Below, piece after piece: positions 57,952-64,000 of a stretch of 64,000 nucleotides of DNA. Made by a program: the position numbers and the translations under genes. How positions within the stretch are numbered: the first letter of the stretch is position 1; each line of letters opens with the position of its first letter. Below the pieces are notes generated by a model. That model worked only from the letters and a program-made list of their open reading frames with translations. It made no database searches and was not told the origin of the DNA. The stretch spans positions 1-64,000 of the forward strand of contig CALLLP010000025.1 in assembly GCA_938008165.1 (NCBI GenBank), in the 5' to 3' direction. The DNA is from an uncultured Neomegalonema sp. (GTDB lineage: Bacteria; Pseudomonadota; Alphaproteobacteria; Rhodobacterales; Rhodobacteraceae).

Positions 57952-58592
57952 ACATCATTTTGCTCGGCCCTCCCGGAGCCGGAAAAGGAACTCAGGCGCG
58001 TATTCTGGTTGACCATAAAGGGATGGTTCAACTCTCCACCGGCGACATGCTGCGCGAAGCCGTGGCCGCCGGAACCGAGATCGGCAAACAGGCCAAGGCG
58101 GTCATGGATGCCGGGGATCTGGTGACCGACGAGATCGTTATCGGCATCATTTCGGACCGTCTCGATCAACCGGATGTCAGTGGTGGCGCGATCTTTGATG
58201 GCTTTCCGAGAACTCTTGCCCAAGCGGATGCACTGTCCGAATTGCTGGCCCATAAGGGCATGGCCCTTGATGCGGTCGTCGAAATGCGGTGTGACGATGA
58301 GGCGCTGATCGAGCGTGTCGTCGGTCGTTTCACCTGCGCAGTTTGCGGGGAAGGGTATCACTCGACATTCAAGACCCCTCAGAAAGAGGGTGTTTGCGAT
58401 AAATGCGGGTCGCATGACTTCAAACATCGGCCTGACGATAATGAAGACGCAATGCGTAACCGTCTTCTTGTCTACTACAAGGAAACATCCCCGTTGATTG
58501 GCTACTACCATGCCAAAGGCGCACTCAAGGCGGTGGATGGTACGGCGGATATTGATGTGGTGACGGCACAGATTGCCGCTTGCCTCACTTGA
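57948..58592 (+). CDS. adk: Adenylate kinase, zinc-containing type
   Basis: 214 residues. P-loop '[12 protein letters not shown]' at 5-16 and 'DGFPRT' for AMP binding. The LID domain has Cys130-x2-Cys133 and Cys150-x2-Cys153, the four-cysteine zinc site known from Paracoccus and Bacillus enzymes but missing in E. coli. It interconverts ATP, ADP and AMP. GTG start 57948 overlaps the secY stop (GTGA). Confidence 0.97.
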   Translation: MNIILLGPPGAGKGTQARILVDHKGMVQLSTGDMLREAVAAGTEIGKQAKAVMDAGDLVTDEIVIGIISDRLDQPDVSGGAIFDGFPRTLAQADALSELLAHKGMALDAVVEMRCDDEALIERVVGRFTCAVCGEGYHSTFKTPQKEGVCDKCGSHDFKHRPDDNEDAMRNRLLVYYKETSPLIGYYHAKGALKAVDGTADIDVVTAQIAACLT

Positions 58593-58684
58593 ATTTTCTT
58601 ATGCGTTGAAAAAGCGTGTGAGGACTTGAAAAGACGGGCGGTTCGGGATACTCCCGCCGCTCCCGACTCGATGGAGAGAAAATC

Positions 58685-59053
58685 GTGGCCCGTATTGCTG
58701 GCGTGAACATCCCGACCAATAAGCGCGTCGTTATCGCGTTGACCTATATCCATGGCATCGGCCCGAGTGTCGCAAGCGAGATTTGCGAGAAAGTCGGGCT
58801 TGATAATACACGCCGTGTCAATGAACTGACGGATGCCGAAGTCCTTCAGATCCGTGAAACGATCGATGCCGATTACATGGTCGAGGGTGACCTGCGCCGT
58901 GAGCGCATGATGAACATCAAACGACTGATGGATCTCGGTTGCTATCGCGGTCTTCGCCATCGCCGGGGCCTGCCTGTCCGTGGCCAGCGCACCCATACCA
59001 ATGCACGCACCCGCAAAGGCCCCGCGAAGGCCATCGCTGGCAAGAAGAAATAA
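58685..59053 (+). CDS. rpsM: 30S ribosomal protein S13 (GTG start)
   Basis: 122 residues, '[20 protein letters not shown]' and '[19 protein letters not shown]'. The GTG at 58685 gives the canonical start and has GGAGAG upstream. It opens the alpha-operon part, 92 bp after adk. Confidence 0.98.
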   Translation: MARIAGVNIPTNKRVVIALTYIHGIGPSVASEICEKVGLDNTRRVNELTDAEVLQIRETIDADYMVEGDLRRERMMNIKRLMDLGCYRGLRHRRGLPVRGQRTHTNARTRKGPAKAIAGKKK

Positions 59054-59065
59054 GGAGGCCGATCG

Positions 59066-59455
59066 ATGGCCCGTGAACGGCAGCGCGCCAAGCGCAAAGA
59101 ACGCAAGAACATTGCATCGGGTGTCGCCCATGTTAATGCGAGCTTCAACAATACGTTGATCTCGATTACCGATGTGCAGGGGAACGCGATTTCGTGGTCT
59201 TCTTCTGGCACCATGGGTTTTAAGGGATCGCGTAAATCGACCCCCTATGCCGCACAGATGGCGGCCGAGGACGCCGGTAAGAAGGCGCAGGAGCACGGTA
59301 TGCGCACGCTCGAAGTGATGGTTCAGGGTCCGGGATCGGGCCGTGAATCTGCTTTGCGCGCCCTTCAGGCTGTCGGTTTTACCATTACGGCGATCCGCGA
59401 TGTGACCCCGATCCCCCATAACGGCTGTCGCCCACCAAAGCGCCGCCGCGTCTGA
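59066..59455 (+). CDS. rpsK: 30S ribosomal protein S11
   Basis: 129 residues, '[18 protein letters not shown]' and the closing '[18 protein letters not shown]'. It lies at the platform near the E site. 12 bp after rpsM. rpsD, present in the E. coli alpha operon, is not here, as is usual in alphaproteobacteria. Confidence 0.99.
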   Translation: MARERQRAKRKERKNIASGVAHVNASFNNTLISITDVQGNAISWSSSGTMGFKGSRKSTPYAAQMAAEDAGKKAQEHGMRTLEVMVQGPGSGRESALRALQAVGFTITAIRDVTPIPHNGCRPPKRRRV

Positions 59456-59595
59456 ATTCACGCGCTCTTTATTGATGCGCGTGGATATCCCCGTTCCGGT
59501 TTCGCCGGGGCGGGTTCGTCGTTTGAACCACGGATACGGAATCCCTCGGGAGATATGGGCGACGGTTCATCGTCCATACGAGAATGGAGGCTCCA

Positions 59596-60612
59596 TTGAT
59601 CCAGAAGAACTGGACCGATCTAATCAAGCCCAATTCGCTTGATATTCAACCGGGTGTCGACCCGAAGAAAAAAGCGACGATCATCGCCGAACCGATGGAG
59701 CGGGGCTTTGGCCTGACCATGGGTAACGCGTTGCGTCGCGTCTTGCTCTCCTCGATTCAGGGTGCGGCAGTAACGTCGATCCAGATCGATGGCGTGCTGC
59801 ATGAATTCAGCTCGGTTGCGGGCGTTCGCGAGGACGTTACCGATATCGTGCTGAACATCAAATCCCTGGCGCTGGCCATGCATGCCGAGGGGCCGAAACG
59901 CCTGTCGCTTCACGCAAAAGGCCCCGGCCCGGTCAAGGCATCGGCAATTACCGAAACCTCTGATGTCGAGATCATGAATCCCGACCATGTGATCTGTCAC
60001 CTCGATGACGGGGCAGAGATCCACATGGAGCTGACCGTCGAGGTCGGTAAGGGCTATGTTCCGGCGGATAACAACCGCGCCGAGGATGCGCCTATCGGTG
60101 TGATTCCGGTCGATGCGCTTTACAGCCCGGTGCGCCGGGTCAGCTATAAGGTCGAGCCGACCCGTGAGGGACAGGTTCTCGATTACGACAAGCTGACCAT
60201 GACCATCGAAACGGATGGCTCGATTACGCCGGAAGACGTGCTGGCCTTCGCCGCGCGCATTCTTCAGGATCAACTGCGCACTTTCGTCAACTTCGAAGAG
60301 CCGGAAGAGCAGGTCCGCCAGACCGAAGAGCCGGAGCTGGAATTCAACCCGCTCTTGCTCAAGAAGGTGGATGAGCTTGAATTGTCGGTTCGTTCGGCAA
60401 ACTGCCTGAAGAACGATAACATCGTCTATATCGGTGATCTGATTCAGAAAACCGAGGCCGAAATGCTCCGGACGCCAAACTTCGGGCGCAAATCCCTAAA
60501 TGAGATCAAGGAAGTGCTTAATGGCATGGGTCTGCATCTTGGGATGGATGTGACCGAGTGGCCCCCCGAAAATATCGACGAGTTGTCGAAGAAATTCGAA
60601 GACCAGTTCTGA
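59596..60612 (+). CDS. rpoA: RNA polymerase alpha subunit (TTG start)
   Basis: 338 residues: N-terminal assembly domain from '[17 protein letters not shown]' and C-terminal DNA/activator-binding domain from about residue 250 ('[16 protein letters not shown]'). TTG 59596 is taken as start because it gives the conserved MIQKNW opening and GGAGG (59586-59590) is five bases upstream. The ATG at 59584 overlaps that ribosome binding site and would add four residues. Confidence 0.95.
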   Translation: MIQKNWTDLIKPNSLDIQPGVDPKKKATIIAEPMERGFGLTMGNALRRVLLSSIQGAAVTSIQIDGVLHEFSSVAGVREDVTDIVLNIKSLALAMHAEGPKRLSLHAKGPGPVKASAITETSDVEIMNPDHVICHLDDGAEIHMELTVEVGKGYVPADNNRAEDAPIGVIPVDALYSPVRRVSYKVEPTREGQVLDYDKLTMTIETDGSITPEDVLAFAARILQDQLRTFVNFEEPEEQVRQTEEPELEFNPLLLKKVDELELSVRSANCLKNDNIVYIGDLIQKTEAEMLRTPNFGRKSLNEIKEVLNGMGLHLGMDVTEWPPENIDELSKKFEDQF

Positions 60613-60714
60613 GAACAACCGGCGCGGCCTTCTGGCCGCGTCATTCCATAAAGCGATCGTCTAAAATCAAAAAGATCATCAAGGCGATCTGACAAAGCAC
60701 AGAGGTAAAACCCG

Positions 60715-61146
60715 ATGCGACACGGAAACGGACGGCGGAAACTCAACCGCACCCATTCTCACCGACAGGCATTGCTGGCCAACATGGCCGCGTCCCTGAT
60801 CGAGCATGAGCAGATCAAAACAACTTTGCCCAAGGCTAAAGAACTTCGCCCCTATGTGGAGAAACTGATTACACTGGGTAAGCGCGGTGACGTGCATTCC
60901 CGCCGCGTGGCGCGCAGCAAACTCAAGACCGATGAAGCGGTTACGCGCTTGTTCGACGTGATTGCGGCTCGTTATGCCGACCGCGCCGGTGGCTATACGC
61001 GCATCATGAAGGCGGGGTTCCGCTATGGTGATGCGGCCCCGATGGCGGTGATTGAAATGGTCGATCGCGATCCGGAGGCCAAAGGCTATGGCGACCGCGA
61101 ACGCCTTGCCCTTGAAGATGAAGCCGAAATGGCGGCTGCGACCTGA
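60715..61146 (+). CDS. rplQ: 50S ribosomal protein L17
   Basis: 143 residues, '[25 protein letters not shown]' region at the start and '[20 protein letters not shown]' later. It is the last gene of the cluster. The 102-bp gap from rpoA contains a GC hairpin (60623-60629 / 60634-60640, loop TTCT) without a T run. Confidence 0.98.
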   Translation: MRHGNGRRKLNRTHSHRQALLANMAASLIEHEQIKTTLPKAKELRPYVEKLITLGKRGDVHSRRVARSKLKTDEAVTRLFDVIAARYADRAGGYTRIMKAGFRYGDAAPMAVIEMVDRDPEAKGYGDRERLALEDEAEMAAAT

Positions 61147-61174
61147 TTTCAGGCTTCATTCCGACCGTTATCCC

Positions 61175-61207
61175 AAAGCGCCTCCATCCGGGGGCGCTTT
61201 TCTTTTG
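61175..61207 (+). terminator. Terminator at the end of the ribosomal cluster
   Basis: 11-bp stem 61175-61185 / 61190-61200 (one T-G pair), 4-nt loop, followed by a T-rich run. It lies 28 bp after rplQ. Confidence 0.88.
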
Positions 61208-61296
61208 TTTGGTGCTTTCTCAATCCTGCCCATGGGGTTTGATGTCGCCGGTGAAGGTATTAGGTATAGAACAGGAACATCGGCGGGGAGGATGGT

Positions 61297-62787
61297 ATGC
61301 GGTGGGTTGGTAGTCGATCTCTCGGTATTGCGGTGGCCTGTATCGGGGCCGCGATGCTGATTGCATTTGGCATCGGGCAGGGCGTTCCGCGTCAGGATGG
61401 CGCGATTCAGACTGCACGGATATCTGAACCCGCCCCTCTTGATGTCTATACTGTGCCGACCTCGCGCTATCGTGCCTCCGACTCGGTGGAGATTGTGCCG
61501 CAATCGGCGCAGCAGATGAGCCTGTCCTTTGCCCCGGTCGTGCGTAATGCGGCCCCGGCTGTCGTGAGCATCTACACCCGTACTGCCATGCGTCGCCGCT
61601 TTGCCGATCCGATGTTTGAGATGTTTTTCGGGCAGACCTTTGGCGCGCAGGCACAGCCACAGACATCGCTTGGCTCTGGTGTGATCGTCGATCCGGGCGG
61701 GATTTTGCTGACGAATGCCCATGTGATCGAGGGGGCCGATGAAATCACCGTCGCCTTGAATGACCGGCGCGAGTTTTTGGCGCGCGTGTTGCTGGTGGAT
61801 TCGCGTACCGATCTGGCGGTTTTGCAGATCGATGCGAGCCGGTTGCCGGTTTTGGAGTTTCGCGATTCGGATACGATGGAAGTCGGCGATCTTGTCCTCG
61901 CCATCGGCAATCCGTTTGGCGTCGGTCAGACGGTGACAAGCGGCATTATTTCGGCGCAGGCGCGCAGTGCGGAAGACGGGCGTGTCTTCATTCAGACGGA
62001 TGCGGCCATCAATCCGGGCAATTCGGGAGGGGCGCTGATCGACATGACCGGGCGCCTGATCGGGATCAATACGATGATCCTCAGCCCCTCCGGCGGGTCG
62101 AACGGTATCGGTTTTGCCATCCCCGCTGATCTCGCGCGGCAAGCGGTGGAATCGGCGTCGAAGGGCAGCGCGACCATCGCGCGGGCATGGCTTGGGATCG
62201 ATGGACAGCCGGTGACGCAGGAAATTGCGGAATCCCTTGGCCTCGAATTACCCAAGGGCGTGATTCTCTCGCGGCTGCATCCGCGCAGTTCGCTGCGGGA
62301 GGCGGGCTTGCGCGCGGGGGATGTGGTGCTGGATGTGGAGGGGTTGCCCGTCACCGATCTCGCATCGCTCGATTATCGTCTCGGAACCGGCAAACTCGGC
62401 GCGAGCCTGCCGGTTGGGTATCTGCGCGGGGGGGTGCGGCGGGAGGTGGCCGTGCGCCTGATGACGGCGCCAGAGACGCCGCCGCGTAATCTGTCGGAGA
62501 TCGGCGGGCGCACACCCCTGTCCGGCATCATGATCGCGAATGTCAATCCGGCGCTGGCGCAGGAGCGGGGGATCGATCCGGTGCTTGAAGGCGTGATCGT
62601 GCTGGAGACGGGGCGCAGCTATGCCGCCCGATACGGTCTGCGAGGCGGCGATGTGTTGCGCGAGATTAACGGGGTGCCGATCCGGCAAGTCGATGATGTG
62701 GAGACGGCCATGGCGCGTTCGGATGGATATTGGCAAATCGCCATTGAGCGGAACGGGCGATTGCTCCGCCTCGATACACGCGGATGA
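61297..62787 (+). CDS. DegP/DegQ-type periplasmic serine protease
   Basis: 496 residues. An N-terminal hydrophobic segment (about 9-28) serves as signal or anchor. The trypsin-like triad is His142 ('LLTNAHVIEGAD'), Asp172 ('SRTDLAVLQ') and Ser243 ('INPGNSGGAL'), followed by two PDZ domains ('PKGVILSRLHPRSSLREAGLRAGDVV' region and 'RYGLRGGDVLREINGV'). It degrades misfolded periplasmic proteins. It overlaps rarA by 4 bp (ATGA). Confidence 0.94.
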   Translation: MRWVGSRSLGIAVACIGAAMLIAFGIGQGVPRQDGAIQTARISEPAPLDVYTVPTSRYRASDSVEIVPQSAQQMSLSFAPVVRNAAPAVVSIYTRTAMRRRFADPMFEMFFGQTFGAQAQPQTSLGSGVIVDPGGILLTNAHVIEGADEITVALNDRREFLARVLLVDSRTDLAVLQIDASRLPVLEFRDSDTMEVGDLVLAIGNPFGVGQTVTSGIISAQARSAEDGRVFIQTDAAINPGNSGGALIDMTGRLIGINTMILSPSGGSNGIGFAIPADLARQAVESASKGSATIARAWLGIDGQPVTQEIAESLGLELPKGVILSRLHPRSSLREAGLRAGDVVLDVEGLPVTDLASLDYRLGTGKLGASLPVGYLRGGVRREVAVRLMTAPETPPRNLSEIGGRTPLSGIMIANVNPALAQERGIDPVLEGVIVLETGRSYAARYGLRGGDVLREINGVPIRQVDDVETAMARSDGYWQIAIERNGRLLRLDTRG

Positions 62788-64000
62788 GCGATCTGTTCGG
62801 CGCGGCGGGGCTGGAAAAGGACGCCCCGCGCCCCTTGGCGGATCGCCTGCGCCCGACCGTTCTGTCCGAGGTGATCGGACAGGATCATCTGCTCGCCGAT
62901 GAGGCGCCGTTGGGGCGGATGGTGGCGGCGCGCAGGCTCGGCTCCGCGATTCTCTGGGGACCACCGGGGGTGGGCAAGACAACCATCGCCCGGTTGCTGG
63001 CCGATGCAAGCGATCTGCATTTCGAGCAGGTCAGCGCGATCTTTACCGGCGTTGCCGATTTGCGAAAGGTCTTCGATGCGGCCAAAGGGCGGCGGGCGAC
63101 AGGGCAGGGCACACTCCTGTTTGTCGATGAAATCCATCGCTTTAACCGGGCACAGCAGGACAGCTTTTTGCCGCATATGGAAGATGGCTCGATCATTCTG
63201 ATCGGGGCGACGACCGAGAATCCGTCCTTTGAGCTGAACGCGGCAATCCTGAGCCGCGCGCAGGTGCTCGTCCTGCGCCGCCTTGACGAGACGGCATTGG
63301 AAACCCTGCTGACACGGGCCGAGCAGGCCCATCGCCCCCTGCCATTGACGCCGGAAGCCCGCGAAACCCTGATCGCGATGGCGGATGGGGATGGCCGGTT
63401 CTTGCTCAATCTTGCCGAAGAATTGTTGGTGCTGCGTGAGGCCGATCCGCTCGATGCGCAGGCCCTGACGGCGGCGCTGGCCCGGCGCGCACCGATTTAT
63501 GACAAGGGACGCGAGGGGCATTACAACCTGATTTCGGCATTGCATAAATCGGTCCGAGGGTCTGACCCGGATGCGGCGCTCTACTGGCTGGCGCGGATGC
63601 TCAAGGGCGGCGAAGATCCGCTCTATATCGCCCGCCGGGTCGTGCGAATGGCCATCGAGGATGTTGGGCTGGCGGACCCGCAAGCGATGACGCAGGCACT
63701 GGCGGCAAAGGAAACCTACGACTTTCTTGGCTCGCCGGAAGGGGAACTCGCGATTGCACAGGCAGTTGTCTATATCGCGACCGCGCCGAAATCCAACGCG
63801 GCCTATGCCGCCTACAAGGCCGCGATGAGGGCGGCCGGGGAGACCGGATCGCTCGATCCGCCCATGCATATCCTGAATGCGCCGACAACGATGATGAAGA
63901 ATATGGGATATGGCAAGGACTATGCCTATGACCATGACGCGCCGGACGGGTTCTCTGGCCGCGATTACTTTCCCGAAGCGATGGGGCGCACCCGGTTCTA
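62784..64000 (+). CDS. rarA: Replication-associated recombination protein RarA, truncated by window end
   Basis: 405 complete codons are visible; the reading frame is open at the window edge, so only about the last 30 residues are missing. AAA+ ATPase with Walker A 'WGPPGVGKTTIAR' (58-70), Walker B 'LLFVDEIHRFN' and the 'GATTENPSFELN' sensor region; the C-terminal 'LLKGG'-like 'ARMLKGGEDPLYIARRVVRMA' tetramerisation region is present. It acts at stalled replication forks. Coupled to the upstream protease gene by ATGA. Confidence 0.96.
   Translation, partial: MSDLFGAAGLEKDAPRPLADRLRPTVLSEVIGQDHLLADEAPLGRMVAARRLGSAILWGPPGVGKTTIARLLADASDLHFEQVSAIFTGVADLRKVFDAAKGRRATGQGTLLFVDEIHRFNRAQQDSFLPHMEDGSIILIGATTENPSFELNAAILSRAQVLVLRRLDETALETLLTRAEQAHRPLPLTPEARETLIAMADGDGRFLLNLAEELLVLREADPLDAQALTAALARRAPIYDKGREGHYNLISALHKSVRGSDPDAALYWLARMLKGGEDPLYIARRVVRMAIEDVGLADPQAMTQALAAKETYDFLGSPEGELAIAQAVVYIATAPKSNAAYAAYKAAMRAAGETGSLDPPMHILNAPTTMMKNMGYGKDYAYDHDAPDGFSGRDYFPEAMGRTRF

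Noticed and set aside
59456-59595. Separate small gene between rpsK and rpoA
   Set aside because: No open frame with a ribosome binding site; best read as the rpoA untranslated region.

Overview
The window is GC-rich chromosomal DNA from an alphaproteobacterium, most likely of the order Rhodobacterales. The pointers are a divergent regB/senC-type redox pair, a TsaE-AmgK fusion followed by murU, addB, addA and trxA, the cobalamin adenosyltransferase/etfBA neighbourhood, a zinc-type adenylate kinase, and an S10-spc-alpha ribosomal cluster without rpmJ. Species cannot be named from the sequence. No phage, insertion sequence, CRISPR array, rRNA or tRNA gene was recognised.

Layout. 1-4.7 kb: a secreted DUF255 thioredoxin-fold protein fused to a DsbD N-terminal-like domain, a YugP-type membrane zinc peptidase, and rplM-rpsI on the minus strand. 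4.8-9 kb: a GlxA-family regulator, an uncharacterised inner-membrane OmpA-domain protein with a coiled-coil partner, a PAS_5 protein, and about 300 bp of featureless DNA. 9-13 kb: polyprenyl diphosphate synthase opposite DUF2007 and trmN6, then a minus-strand group of small membrane protein, DDAH and kdsA. 13.2-16.4 kb: an ilv operon behind a branched-chain leader peptide and attenuator, with an unknown secreted protein between ilvB and ilvN. 16.5-29.5 kb: a long minus-strand run, upstream to downstream regB, a PAS-rich degenerate sensor kinase, tsaE-amgK, murU, addB, addA and trxA; the last four start codons from murU to addA are coupled by ATGA overlaps. 29.6-34.8 kb: senC, an ATP-grasp-like protein, a tungstate-type ABC transporter and an SDR oxidoreductase. 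34.9-42 kb: a GMC oxidoreductase, a HIG1-like protein, pduO, a small membrane protein, etfBA, and a fused membrane/spermidine-synthase-like protein. 42.2-61.2 kb: a near-complete str-S10-spc-alpha translation cluster including secY, adk and rpoA. 61.3-64 kb: a DegP/DegQ-type protease overlapping rarA, which runs off the window end.

The genes therefore combine translation and secretion (str/S10/spc/alpha), branched-chain amino acid synthesis under attenuation control, murein sugar recycling with double-strand break repair (AmgK, MurU, AddAB), redox sensing and cytochrome oxidase assembly (RegB, SenC), and electron transfer (ETF). The best candidates for undescribed biology are the OmpA/coiled-coil pair at 5870-7970, the ATP-grasp-like gene at 30308-31594, the kinase-like sensor at 25491-27887 that lacks ATP-binding glycine motifs, and the unknown secreted protein inside the ilv operon. 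The clearest regulatory signal is the ilv attenuator at 13243-13339. Several start codons were moved from the longest open frame, notably TTG starts for rpoA and rpmD.
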